NCBI RefSeq assembly: GCF_014641735.1
Contig: NZ_BMIH01000002.1
Span: 806,001 to 870,000, forward strand
Length of the DNA: 64,000 nucleotides
Source of the DNA: Sphingomonas metalli
Lineage (GTDB): Bacteria; Pseudomonadota; Alphaproteobacteria; Sphingomonadales; Sphingomonadaceae
Direction of reading: 5' to 3'
Shown here: piece after piece, positions 36,472-44,940 of the stretch
Numbering within the stretch: position 1 is the first letter of the stretch
Layout: each line of letters opens with the position of its first letter
Position numbers and translations under genes: made by a program
Notes under the pieces: model-generated
What the model saw: only the letters and a program-made list of their open reading frames with translations
Database searches by the model: none
Told to the model about the DNA's origin: nothing

Positions 36472-38571
36472 CTACACATCCGCCGTCAGCGGCAGCGAAT
36501 CGGCCCAGGTCCCGCGCTGGCGCAGGGCCACACGCGTCCCCGGCGCGACCGGCCCGGGCCAGGCGGGCGCCTCCGTCTCGACCGTCGTCGACGAACCGTC
36601 GGCCGCGGTCAGCGTCAGGCGGTAGCGTTCCGCCTCCTCGCCCAGCGGCGCGTCGCCGCCGTCGCGCCAGCCCCAGCCCGCCCGGCTCCGCCGCGTCCAG
36701 ACGAGGCCCGCGCCGCTCCGGATCAGCGCCGCCGGCGCGGGCGGACGGACCGAGGCGCCGTCCAGCAGCACCCGCACCTCGACCGGCGCCGCGTCTCCGG
36801 CGCCCGCGGCCGCGACGCGAATCTCGCGCCCGAGCAGCGCCAGCGGCAGCGCGATCGTCCGCACGCTGTCGGCGGAGAGCAGCGCGAAGCCGTCGCCCGC
36901 CCGCGCCGGCACCGCCTCGGTTCCGCGCCGTCCGCGCAGCAGCCGCGTCAGCCGCCAGCGTCCCGCCCCCAGCATCTCGGCCCGGCCGAACTGGATCAGT
37001 TCGCCCGCCGCCATCGCCAGGTTCGCCCCGCGATCGAGCGCCGCATCGTCGGCATCCGCCAGCATCATGTCGCCCCGCGCCAGCCGCACCGTCAGCGATC
37101 CGGCCAGATCGAACAGGCAGGCGGTGGCGAAATCGGTCACCGCCTCGACCGAGCCGACCACGCCCGGCGCCCCGGTTTCCCCCGCGTCGGTCCAGCTCGC
37201 GCCGTCGTCGGCGCTCCACAGCAGCGTCGCGCGCCGCCAGCCTGCGCCGGTCCCGTTCGCCACCACCGTCAGCCGCGGCGTGCCGGCGAGATCGTCGTCG
37301 AGCGCCGGAATCTCCGCGGCACGCAGCACGGTGGTGCCGAGCGGCACGTCCGGCGCGGCCGCCACGCTGCCGCTCGACGCCCCTGCCGGCACCGCGACCG
37401 CCCCCGCCAGCGGCTCGAGCGTCAGCCGGGTGGCGAGGCCCTCGACGCTCGCCTCGGCGACCCGCCAGCGGCCTGGCTCCTCGCCGATCCGCACCACCCG
37501 CCCCGCCGCCACCGTCATGCCGGCGAAGCCCAGCGTCACCGTCCGCCGTACGCGCGCCGCCGCCGCCTGCGCCAGCAGCTGCGCGGCCAGGCTCCGTGCG
37601 GCGCCGGCCGACAGGGCGGCGGGCATCTCGATCCGCTCCTCGCCGGTTCCGGGCCCGATGCGGGCGGCGCGTTGCACGCCCGCCTGATAGTCGCGCGCCG
37701 GGTCGTAGTGGCTGACCGCGATCGCGCGCGGCACCGTCTCGATCGGGGCGGTCCGCCGGCTCCGCGCGGCGCCGCTCACGCCCTGGGTCGCGACGCCGTC
37801 ATCGGTCACCACGCCCGGCGCGCCGGCATCGAGGCACAGGGCCAGGCCGCCGCCTGCCGGCGACCACCAGCCGCCGGCCGCCTGGGCCAGCACCTCCAGC
37901 ACGCCGCGCACGCTGCCCGTCGCGGCGAAGCCGGCCAGCGCCATCCCCTCGCCGGCCGTCACCTCGGCCGCCACCGCCCGCGCGATCGCGCCCGCCGCGA
38001 CAGCCGCATCGTCGGCGATCACCTCCACCGTCATCTGCGGAATCCGGTTGCCGAAATCGGCCAGCGGCAGATCTTCCCACACCAGATAGGCCATGCCGCG
38101 ATAGGCGGGCGTCGTGCCTCGCGCGCTCGCGATCAGCGGGTCGACCGGCTGGTCCTCGCCGCCGGCATGAAGGCACAGGCCCGCCTTCACCTTCAGGTCG
38201 CCCGCCGCGCCGCGCACCAGCCGGCCGTCCGCCCAGATCCGCCCGATCCGCCGTATCGGCCGCCCCGACAGCAGCACCGCGAACGAGGCGGAATAGCCGT
38301 AGCGCGTCCCCTGCCCCTTGCCGCCGCCGCTCCGCGCCTCCTTCAGATCGGTCGACCAGATCACCGTCCCGGCGACCCGCATCGTCCCGAAGACCAGCGG
38401 GATCGCCGTACCGTAGGACGAGGTCTGCACCGCCAGTTCGGTCAGGCGCGGCCCGTCGCGCCGGCGGCCGAGCAGCCGGTGGTCCAGCCCGTTCCCGATC
38501 AGCCCGCCGATCGCACCGCCGACCGGCCCGCCCAGCGCGCTTCCCACCGCGGTCAGCACCAGCGTCGCCAT
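36472..38571 (-). CDS. GTA tail protein, gp15-like, without TIM-barrel part
   Basis: A 699-residue tail tip/host-specificity protein. The N-terminus (TAVGSALGGPVGGAIGGLIGNGLD) is a glycine-rich membrane-like segment seen in phage tail tip attachment proteins, followed by YGTAIPLVFGTMRVAGTVIWS and RIWADGRLVRG. The R. capsulatus GTA gp15 is about 1,300 residues with a TIM-barrel-like N-terminal region; that part is absent here and may reside in the gp12 homologue. It begins immediately after the NlpC/P60 gene. Confidence 0.75.
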   Translation of the reverse strand: MATLVLTAVGSALGGPVGGAIGGLIGNGLDHRLLGRRRDGPRLTELAVQTSSYGTAIPLVFGTMRVAGTVIWSTDLKEARSGGGKGQGTRYGYSASFAVLLSGRPIRRIGRIWADGRLVRGAAGDLKVKAGLCLHAGGEDQPVDPLIASARGTTPAYRGMAYLVWEDLPLADFGNRIPQMTVEVIADDAAVAAGAIARAVAAEVTAGEGMALAGFAATGSVRGVLEVLAQAAGGWWSPAGGGLALCLDAGAPGVVTDDGVATQGVSGAARSRRTAPIETVPRAIAVSHYDPARDYQAGVQRAARIGPGTGEERIEMPAALSAGAARSLAAQLLAQAAAARVRRTVTLGFAGMTVAAGRVVRIGEEPGRWRVAEASVEGLATRLTLEPLAGAVAVPAGASSGSVAAAPDVPLGTTVLRAAEIPALDDDLAGTPRLTVVANGTGAGWRRATLLWSADDGASWTDAGETGAPGVVGSVEAVTDFATACLFDLAGSLTVRLARGDMMLADADDAALDRGANLAMAAGELIQFGRAEMLGAGRWRLTRLLRGRRGTEAVPARAGDGFALLSADSVRTIALPLALLGREIRVAAAGAGDAAPVEVRVLLDGASVRPPAPAALIRSGAGLVWTRRSRAGWGWRDGGDAPLGEEAERYRLTLTAADGSSTTVETEAPAWPGPVAPGTRVALRQRGTWADSLPLTADV

Positions 38572-38940
38572 CTATCGCTCCCTCCGCCATGTGCCGAGGA
38601 TCGGCCAGGGCGGCGCGCCCGACCGCTCGACCACCCGTCCCAATCCCAGATCGGCATGGACCAGCCCGCCGCCCGTCCAGATCCCCAGATGCAGCTGGCC
38701 CGGCCCGGTCGACAGCAGCAGCACATCGCCCGCCGCGGCCGCCGCCACGCCGGTCAGTCGGGCATCCAGCCACGCCGCCGCCCCGCCATGCCCGCGCAGC
38801 GGATAGCCGGTCGGCACCGGGCGCAGGTCCAACGCCAGCGCCGCCAGCCCCACACAGTCGAGCCCCGCCCGGTCGCGGCCGTGCAGCCGGAACGGCACCC
38901 CGATCGCTCCCCGCGCCCGCGCGACGATCGCGGAACTCAG
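38572..38940 (-). CDS. GTA NlpC/P60 peptidase, gp14-like
   Basis: About 123 residues of an NlpC/P60 cell-wall peptidase, the GTA gp14 homologue used for peptidoglycan passage. The catalytic Cys is in GRDRAGLDCVGLAALAL and the His in GPGQLHLGIWTGGG. The frame has no ATG, GTG or TTG near the required N-terminus; homology begins around SSAIVARARGAIGVPF, so initiation would need a CTG at 38940 or coupling to the overlapping DUF2163 stop. The start is therefore uncertain. Confidence 0.7.
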   Translation of the reverse strand: MSSAIVARARGAIGVPFRLHGRDRAGLDCVGLAALALDLRPVPTGYPLRGHGGAAAWLDARLTGVAAAAAGDVLLLSTGPGQLHLGIWTGGGLVHADLGLGRVVERSGAPPWPILGTWRRER

Positions 38941-39743
38941 ATCCAGCGGGTGATCAGGTCCATCCCCGGCAGATGCGGCTCGCCGCGGAAGTTCGCCGCA
39001 TTGCCGAACCGCGCCGCGCAGGTCGCCAGCGTCCGGTCGCAGCCCTCGATCAGTTCGACCAGCGCGCCCGGCATCACCGGCGCGACCGGCGCCGCCTCGA
39101 GCGTCACCGTCGCGCCCGCGGACACCGCGATCGTCTGGCGCAGCCCGCCATTGCCGCCGTCCATCCATCGCACGCTCCCCCCGCCATAGGCGCCCGCTAC
39201 CGGCTCTGCGCTGTCGAGCGTCAGCACCGCTCCCGCCGCCGCCGTCACCCGCGCGAACCGCCGCCGTCCCGCCATCGGCACCCGGCAGCGCCTGTCGCCC
39301 AGGCTCGCGCGGCAGCCGGGCGAGGTCTCCTCGCACACGCTCCGCCCCAGCAGCGCGCCCGGTCCCTGCAATTCGGCCGAGAATCGCCCGTCATGCATCT
39401 CGACCGTGCCGATCGTCCCCTCGCCCAGCGCCACCCGACCATCGCTCGCGCCGCTCCAGTCGATCGCGAACAGCTGCACCCGCGCGCCGTCGAAGCGCCC
39501 CGCCAGCAGGTCCGCGCCGGCGATCGCCGCCGCCGACACCGCCCCGGCGACCTCCATCGTATCCGCGTCCAGCCCCGTGCCGCGCGTCGCGGCGGAGGGG
39601 GTCATGCCCGGCACCGCGCGATGGACCAGCCCGTCGACCGTCAGGTCGTGATCGTGCGCGGTCAGCCCGATCGTCACCCCGTCGCGCCGTTCGATCCGCC
39701 AGCACAGCGCGATCGTGGTCGCCTCGCTCTCCAGCCAGGTCAT
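38937..39743 (-). CDS. GTA DUF2163 protein, gp13-like
   Basis: A 268-residue phage/GTA protein of the DUF2163 family. It reads ATTIALCWRIERRDGVTIGLTAHDHDLTVDG, and near the end has the Cys-rich CDRTLATCAARFGNAANFRGEPHLPG, the conserved ending also found in phage BR0599-type proteins. The start overlaps the gp12 stop (ATGA). Part of the tail-tip hub. Confidence 0.85.
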   Translation of the reverse strand: MTWLESEATTIALCWRIERRDGVTIGLTAHDHDLTVDGLVHRAVPGMTPSAATRGTGLDADTMEVAGAVSAAAIAGADLLAGRFDGARVQLFAIDWSGASDGRVALGEGTIGTVEMHDGRFSAELQGPGALLGRSVCEETSPGCRASLGDRRCRVPMAGRRRFARVTAAAGAVLTLDSAEPVAGAYGGGSVRWMDGGNGGLRQTIAVSAGATVTLEAAPVAPVMPGALVELIEGCDRTLATCAARFGNAANFRGEPHLPGMDLITRWI

Positions 39744-42010
39744 GGAGCCGCCTCGCGCAGTTCGATCAGCGGCACCGACGCGGCGACCCCCGCCTGGAAG
39801 GTCGACCGGCTGACCGTCAGCCTGTCCTCGGCGAAGCGCACCGGCACGTCGAAGGCGAAGCTCGCCGTCACCGTCGTTCCGGCCGCGGGCGCGCGGTCCA
39901 GCGTCACCCACCCGCCCGGCGCGACCGCGAAGGCCGCCGCGACCCCGTCGACCGCGACGCTCACGCTGCCCGCCACCGGCCGCGTCACCCGCCGCACCGC
40001 CTCGCCATAGCGGCGGACCAGCGCGAAGCGCCGGGTCTGCCCGTCGCCGGTGCCCAGATGCTCGTCGATCCCCTGCCAGTCGAAGGGATCGCGCAGGCGA
40101 AACCCGCGCGCCGGCCCCATCCGTGCCCGGAAGAAGGCCAGCAGCGTCGCGATATCCGCCTCCGACCGCACGCCCGGCCCGACGTCATAGCGGCAGCGCG
40201 CCTCGGCCCAGCTCGCATTGCGCTGCTCCGCCCCGCTCGCCGCGGTGACGATCTGGGTCGAGAAGCCCGGCGCCACCTCCGCCTCGCGGCCCAGCGCCAG
40301 CGGAAAGGCCACGTCGTCGAACGCCTGCATCGCCTCCTCCTCGTCCGTATCGAAATGCACGAAGCCGTCGCGCATCACCTGGGGCAGCGCCCACAGGATC
40401 GTCGCCGCCACGCCCCGCCTCCGCGCATCCGCCGCCGCCCGGTCGATCGCGGCCCATTGCCCGGCATCCTCGGCGCGCAGCACGAAGCCGCTGAGATAAT
40501 GCTGCCTGTCGGCCGGATAGCCGAGCCGCGCCGTCACCGCCGCCACGCCGGCCGCGGTCGCCGCCCGGTCGCCCGCGGCGGCCCAGTCATAATCCTCGAC
40601 CTGCAGCACGTCGAAGGCGGGGCTCGCCCAGCCGACCGGCAGGTTCGCCCGCCGCGCCTCGGGCGCAAGCGGATCGAGGACCGTGGGCAAATAGGCCAGC
40701 AGATGCACGACACAGCCCGGGGCCGCCGCGCGCACCGCCGCCGTCAGCGCCGCGGTGGAGGCGGCCAAACACGCCCCCGCCCGGTCGAGCGTCGCCCGCT
40801 GGGCGTCGCTCTCGACCGCGCGGATGCTGGAAATCGGAACGGGCGCAAAGGCCTGCACCGCCGCGGCGTCATACAGGCATGGCGCCTGGCTGGCCGGATC
40901 GATCCACCACCACGGCTCGCCGATCTGGAAGCGCGGGGCCAGCCCTGCCGCCGTCCCGATCGCCAGCAGCGCCCGCGCCACCGCCGCCAGATAGGCCATC
41001 GCCTCGCCATTGGCGGGGCTCAGCAGGGTCGAGGGCGGCGACCAGCCGGTCAGCGCCGCCGCGCCGTCCGCCCGACGCTGCTTCCACGCCGCCGGGCAAT
41101 GCGCATCGAACAGCTCGTAGGACAGCGACCAGATCAGGTCATAGCCCAGCATCTTCGCCCGCGCCGCAAAGTCCCGGTGCCACGCCGCGCAGGCGATGTT
41201 GAGCGCCCCGCCCGTCACCGTCGCGAGGCCGGCGGCATCGAGCCGGAAGTAATGGCTCATCCCGACATAATGGACGATCGGCCCGCGATAGCCGAGCTGC
41301 AGCGCGTTGCGCAGCAGCCGCGCCGGCGTCAGGTGATAGCTGTCGTCATAGCCGCCCGCGATCCCCAGCGGATGCGCGGGCACCACCACATCGCCCCGCT
41401 CGAGCACGCTGCCCGGCCCCTCGCACGCGATGCCGCTCATCTCCGCCCAGCCCTCGACCGGCGCCGGCAGCGCACCGCCGCCCGCATCGTGGCCGGGCGG
41501 CACCAGCGACACGAACATCCGGTCGACATCGCCCGCCCAGACCGGATCCGCCTCGGCCGGGTGCAGGAAGCCGCCCGCCAGATCGGCGAAGTCGAGTGCG
41601 ATCAGCGCGTCCTCGGGACTGCCGCTCGCATAGTTCCAAAGCCGCACATACCAGGCGCGCGGCTGCCCGCCGGCGTCGCGCCCCTCGATCGTCAGCACCG
41701 GGCCGTTCACCGCGTCGAGCGGCACGATCCCGTGCGAGCGCCAGCGGAACCGCAGCCGGCAATCGCGATAGTCCCGCGCCGTCTCATAGGCGAGCAGGAC
41801 ATGGTCGAACCGGTCCGCCGACTCCCAGATCAGCCCCGCCAGATCGTCGCGCCGGTAGAAGACGCCATCCACCCGCAGCGCATCCGCTGCCGTCGTCGTG
41901 ACCGCCGCCATCATCGGCCGCGGAAAATTGACCGTCCACAGCGTCGGATCGAACCGCGAGACGAACCCCGCCTCCTGCCCGCCCCGCGCCCGCGCCAGCC
42001 AGTGCGCCAT
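39740..42010 (-). CDS. GTA DUF2460 protein (gp12-like) with large N-terminal glycosidase-like region
   Basis: A 756-residue protein. The last 200 residues are DUF2460 (AEVAPGFSTQIVTAASGAEQRNASWAEARCRYDVGPG), which alone is the normal gp12. The first 530 residues look like a TIM-barrel glycosidase: GYRGPIVHYVGMSHYFRL, LIWSLSYELFDAHCP, FQIGEPWWWID, VLQVEDYDWAAAG. The start at 42010 is preceded by GGAGG with a six-base spacer. The fusion probably substitutes for the TIM-barrel missing from the gp15-like gene. Whether it hydrolyses a surface glycan is unknown. Confidence 0.8.
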   Translation of the reverse strand: MAHWLARARGGQEAGFVSRFDPTLWTVNFPRPMMAAVTTTAADALRVDGVFYRRDDLAGLIWESADRFDHVLLAYETARDYRDCRLRFRWRSHGIVPLDAVNGPVLTIEGRDAGGQPRAWYVRLWNYASGSPEDALIALDFADLAGGFLHPAEADPVWAGDVDRMFVSLVPPGHDAGGGALPAPVEGWAEMSGIACEGPGSVLERGDVVVPAHPLGIAGGYDDSYHLTPARLLRNALQLGYRGPIVHYVGMSHYFRLDAAGLATVTGGALNIACAAWHRDFAARAKMLGYDLIWSLSYELFDAHCPAAWKQRRADGAAALTGWSPPSTLLSPANGEAMAYLAAVARALLAIGTAAGLAPRFQIGEPWWWIDPASQAPCLYDAAAVQAFAPVPISSIRAVESDAQRATLDRAGACLAASTAALTAAVRAAAPGCVVHLLAYLPTVLDPLAPEARRANLPVGWASPAFDVLQVEDYDWAAAGDRAATAAGVAAVTARLGYPADRQHYLSGFVLRAEDAGQWAAIDRAAADARRRGVAATILWALPQVMRDGFVHFDTDEEEAMQAFDDVAFPLALGREAEVAPGFSTQIVTAASGAEQRNASWAEARCRYDVGPGVRSEADIATLLAFFRARMGPARGFRLRDPFDWQGIDEHLGTGDGQTRRFALVRRYGEAVRRVTRPVAGSVSVAVDGVAAAFAVAPGGWVTLDRAPAAGTTVTASFAFDVPVRFAEDRLTVSRSTFQAGVAASVPLIELREAAP

Positions 42011-42027
42011 AGCAACCTCCATCTAAG

Positions 42028-42127
42028 CCCCTCCCCTTCAGGGGAGGGGTTGGGGTGGGGCGTCTCCCCAAGAGTTCCGCCCGCGGACAGGCCCCCACCC
42101 CCGCCCCCTCCCCTGAAGGGGAGGGGG
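42028..42127. repeat. Two GC hairpin elements in inverted arrangement
   Basis: At 42028-42049, CCCCTCCCC-TTCA-GGGGAGGGG; at 42104-42127, CCCCCTCCCC-TGAA-GGGGAGGGGG. Each folds on itself and the two are reverse complements of each other. They occupy the only sizeable gap in the tail gene set, between the tape-measure gene and gp12. Confidence 0.8.
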
Positions 42128-42144
42128 CTACAGTGCTCCGACTC

Positions 42145-42711
42145 CTACCCCTCCAACGCCGCCTTCACCGCCCGCGCCACCTGCCGCGCGGATCGCGCCA
42201 TCGCCGCCGGCGCATCGCTCCCGCTGGCGTTGACCGTGATCGCCACCCGCACCTCGCGCGGACCCGCTGCGGCCACCGGCTCGATCCGCCCCGCCGCAGC
42301 CGGCACGAACAGCTCCGGCCCGCGCTCGCCGACCCAATAGGGCCGCCCGCCCGTCACCGGCCCACCCGTCGCCCGGCCCGGCGCGCCGACCACGCCCCCC
42401 AGCACCCCGCCGAGCCGTTCCAGCAGCCCGCCGATCCCGCCGCCGCCCGTCACCGCCTTGACGCCGGCATGGAGCGCGGCCGCCGCGATGGCGTCCATCG
42501 CCTTCAGCGCCGTCGCGCGCAGCTCCTCGAAGGCCAGCCGCCCGGTCCGCACCGCGGTCAGCAGCGACGCCTCGATCGCCCGGCCCGCCCGCTGCGCGCC
42601 GGGTACCAGCACCGACTCCAGATCGGCGCGCATCGCCGCCACGTCCTGTCCGAAGCCCGCCGTATCGGCGCGGACCTGTACCCTCATCCCGTCGATCGAC
42701 CCGTCATCCAT
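42145..42711 (-). CDS. GTA tail tape-measure protein, gp11-like
   Basis: A 188-residue short tape-measure protein. The N-terminal half is helical (RADTAGFGQDVAAMRADLESVLVPGAQ) and the C-terminal half ends with the phage signature GRPYWVGERGPELFVPAAAG. The RcGTA tape measure is likewise short, fitting a short tail. The start overlaps the chaperone stop by eight bases. Confidence 0.8.
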   Translation of the reverse strand: MDDGSIDGMRVQVRADTAGFGQDVAAMRADLESVLVPGAQRAGRAIEASLLTAVRTGRLAFEELRATALKAMDAIAAAALHAGVKAVTGGGGIGGLLERLGGVLGGVVGAPGRATGGPVTGGRPYWVGERGPELFVPAAAGRIEPVAAAGPREVRVAITVNASGSDAPAAMARSARQVARAVKAALEG

Positions 42712-42898
42712 CGGGAAACGCCTCCTGCAACCGCGCCATCGTCGCGGTATCGGCGGGCGCGCCCGCCGCCTCTCCGCTCAGTGCCGCGACCACCGCCGCC
42801 AGCTCGGCCGGGGTCGCCCGCCAGAAGGCGTCGGGGCTCCACCCCAGCACCGCCCCGGCAAAGCCCGCCAGCCGCGCCGCCTGTTCGGCAAAGCTCAT
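42704..42898 (-). CDS. GTA tail assembly chaperone-like, gp10.1
   Basis: A 64-residue protein reading FAEQAARLAGFAGAVLGWSPDAFWRATPAELAAVV; this is the short partner usually found after gp10 in GTA clusters (phage tail assembly chaperone, rcc01693-like). It overlaps the genes on both sides by a few bases. Confidence 0.75.
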   Translation of the reverse strand: MSFAEQAARLAGFAGAVLGWSPDAFWRATPAELAAVVAALSGEAAGAPADTATMARLQEAFPDG

Positions 42899-43209
42899 CG
42901 TCCGCCCAGGATCTGCGACAGCAGCGTGCGCAGCACCGGCGTCGCCTGCGCCAGTCCGCCCGCCACCACCGCCTCGCCCAGCGCCTCGCGCGTCGCCCAG
43001 TCGGGCCGGTCCTGGACGAGGTGCCAGAACAGCGCCGCCATCTCCGCCAGCGCCAGCCGCCCCTCCGCCGCCCGTTCGACGAGCGCGAACAGCGGCCCCA
43101 GCTCGCCCTCCGCCGCGACCAGCGCCGCGAAGCTCGGGCGCAGCACCAGAGTCTCGCCCTTGACCCGCAGCATCGCCTCGCCGCGCACCGGGTTCGCCGG
43201 CGCGCTCAT
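42895..43209 (-). CDS. GTA gp10-family protein
   Basis: A 104-residue 'gene transfer agent family' protein: NPVRGEAMLRVKGETLVLRPSFAALVAAEGELG followed by a helical region. It sits between the major tail protein and the small chaperone-like gene. The start at 43209 overlaps the preceding stop (ATGA). Confidence 0.78.
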   Translation of the reverse strand: MSAPANPVRGEAMLRVKGETLVLRPSFAALVAAEGELGPLFALVERAAEGRLALAEMAALFWHLVQDRPDWATREALGEAVVAGGLAQATPVLRTLLSQILGGR

Positions 43210-43610
43210 GCCGCCACCACCTGGCCGCTGCTCTCCAGCGACAGGGTGTAGGTCCGCTCCCCGTTGAAATCGCCCGCGAAGTCGAGCCGCGTCACCAGGA
43301 ACCGCCCGGTCAGCGTCTCGCCCCCCTCGAAGCTCAGCCGATAGTCCTCGATCGTTCCCGCCAGCGCATGGCCGCGGATCCGCCCCTCCGCCGCCGATCC
43401 GGTGAACACGCCCGCGCCCGACACGCTGACGCTGCGCACCCCCGCGCCCGACAGCAGCTGCCGCCACCCGCCCGAATCCTTGCTGGTGACGACCACCGCC
43501 TCGCCGTTGATCGACAGCTGCGTCGTGCGCAGCCCCGCCACCGTCGCGAATACTGGCACGGCCTGCCCGTCGCCGATCTTCAACAGAAAGGCGCTTCCCT
43601 TCTCGATCAT
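43206..43610 (-). CDS. GTA major tail tube protein (TP901-1 type), gp9-like
   Basis: A 134-residue major tail protein: GSAFLLKIGDGQAVPVFATVAGLRTTQLSINGEAVVVTSKDSGGWRQLLSGAG is the TP901-1 tail-tube pattern, ending in a FNGERTYTLSLESSG strand. Complete length. It lies 12 bp after the DUF3168 gene. Confidence 0.88.
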   Translation of the reverse strand: MIEKGSAFLLKIGDGQAVPVFATVAGLRTTQLSINGEAVVVTSKDSGGWRQLLSGAGVRSVSVSGAGVFTGSAAEGRIRGHALAGTIEDYRLSFEGGETLTGRFLVTRLDFAGDFNGERTYTLSLESSGQVVAA

Positions 43611-43622
43611 GCTCGCATCTCC

Positions 43623-44009
43623 TCAGCTATCCTCGCGGTACAATCGCACCGCGAACTCGGCCGCACCGCTCCACCGCCCCGCCGGCCCCGCGGTCAGCCG
43701 GCTGCGCACCAGTTGCAGCCGCGCGATCCGCCAGCCCTGCCCCAGCACCGGCGCGGTGCGCGGCACCGCCTCCTCCACCGCCGCCAGCAGCCCGCGCAGC
43801 CGTCCCGGCCGCTCGCCCTCGTCGGACAGCGCCACGGTCAGCCGTCCCTCGCGCCCGCTGATCCCCGCCGCGCCCCAGTCGGCCAGCGCCGGCTCCTCCA
43901 CCACCGCGCGCGGCACCGTGGCGCGCACCGGCGGCGCGTCGAACACCGCCAGCGGCAGCGGCTTCAGCCGCGCCATGACCGCCGCGACCAGCAGCTCGCG
44001 CGCGCTCAT
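43623..44009 (-). CDS. GTA DUF3168 protein (tail terminator), gp8-like
   Basis: A 128-residue DUF3168 protein: SARELLVAAVMARLKPLPLAVFD, then the GREGRLTVALSDEGERPGRL core. These proteins cap the tail tube end. The start overlaps the stop of the gp6 fragment (ATGA). No separate gp7 (head-tail adaptor) gene is seen between gp6 and gp8. Confidence 0.85.
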   Translation of the reverse strand: MSARELLVAAVMARLKPLPLAVFDAPPVRATVPRAVVEEPALADWGAAGISGREGRLTVALSDEGERPGRLRGLLAAVEEAVPRTAPVLGQGWRIARLQLVRSRLTAGPAGRWSGAAEFAVRLYREDS

Positions 44010-44265
44010 CGCCCGATCCCCAGCCGGCGAAACGGCCGCCACAATGCCGCCACCGCCGTCGGCAGCGCCGCATCGGCCTGGCGATTCTCCCACCAATGCA
44101 CCGCCAGCAGCGTGACGCCATGCGCCAGCCCGGCGGGCAGCGCGTTCCACCGCGCCGCCAGCCCGGCGCGATAGGCGACCAGCGCCGTCACCCCCGCGGG
44201 CAGCCGCACCCGCCCCACGCCCTCGACGATATCGATCGCATAGGCCTCGAAGGCCCCGTACCGGC
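44006..44265 (-). pseudogene. GTA gp6 head-tail connector, C-terminal half only
   Basis: The last 80-odd residues of a head-tail connector: EAYAIDIVEGVGRVRLPAGVTALVAYRAGLAARWNALP, then HGVTLLAVHWWENRQ. The N-terminal half lies on the opposite strand at 44678-44940. Undoing the inversion of 44266-44940 would rejoin both into one gene of normal length. As it stands the gene cannot encode the full connector. Confidence 0.8.
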
Positions 44266-44270
44266 AGGGT

Positions 44271-44615
44271 GCGTGCTTCGTGATGAATGCGGGGACGCTG
44301 GCGCGCATCCGCAAGATCAAGACGAGCGACGGCAATTTCCTGTGGCAGGCGGGGCTGGCGGCGGGGCAGCCGGCGACGCTGCTGGGCTATCCGGCGATCG
44401 AGGCCGAGGACATGCCCGATATGGGCGCGGGCAGCCTGTCGGTCGCGTTCGGCAACTTCCGGCTGGGCTATCTGGTGGCCGAGCGGCGCGAGACGGCGAT
44501 CCTGCGCGATCCCTATTCGAACAAGCCGTTCGTCAGCTTCTACGCCACCAAGCGGATCGGCGGCTGCGTGACCAATAGCGAGGCGATCAAGCTGCTGAAG
44601 TTCGCGGCGAACTGA
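44271..44615 (+). pseudogene. HK97-type GTA major capsid protein, C-terminal fragment, inverted
   Basis: About 113 residues matching the end of a GTA capsid protein: VMNAGTLARIRKIKTSDGNFLWQ, GQPATLLGYPAIEAEDMPDM, AERRETAILRDPYSNKPFVSFYATKRIGG. The N-terminal two thirds and the prohead protease are missing. It points rightward, against the rest of the cluster, and is followed by the natural 62-bp spacer and the gp6 start, so the segment has moved as a block. Confidence 0.85.
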
Positions 44616-44677
44616 TCGACCGGTCCGGCCCGGCGGCGCCCGGGCCGGATTCCTTCGTACAGGCGGGAGAGAGCGGG

Positions 44678-44940
44678 ATGACCGATGCGACGGCGGTCGC
44701 CGCGGCGGTGGCGGCGGCGAAGGCGATGCTGCGGCTGGAGGGGACGGCGGAGGATGCGGTGCTGGTGCGGCTGGTCCGCGCCGCGTTCGAGGCGGGGGAG
44801 GCGTTTTGCGGGCAGCGTTTCCTCGTGCGGACGGTCAGCGAGGCGGTGACGGGAACGGGCGGCTGGCAGTCGCTGGCGGAGCGGCCGGTGACGGCGATCG
44901 ACGGCGTGACGGCGAGCGGCGGCGGGACGCTGTCGGTCGG
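44678..44940 (+). pseudogene. GTA gp6 head-tail connector, N-terminal half, inverted
   Basis: Begins with ATG after GGGAGAGAGCGGG and reads MTDATAVAAAVAAAKAMLRL, GEAFCGQRFLVRTVSEAVTG, then GVTASGGGTLSVG, where connector similarity stops and the sequence becomes antisense portal gene. It complements the C-terminal half at 44006-44265. Confidence 0.82.

Noticed and set aside
40058..42340. A 760-codon plus-strand open frame in the GTA region
   Set aside because: Antisense of the DUF2460 gene and tape-measure gene; codon bias and composition are those of a shadow frame.
44540..44940. Continuation of the terminase-portal frame beyond the inversion point
   Set aside because: It reads antisense to the inverted capsid/gp6 fragments and no longer resembles portal, so it was excluded from the pseudogene span.
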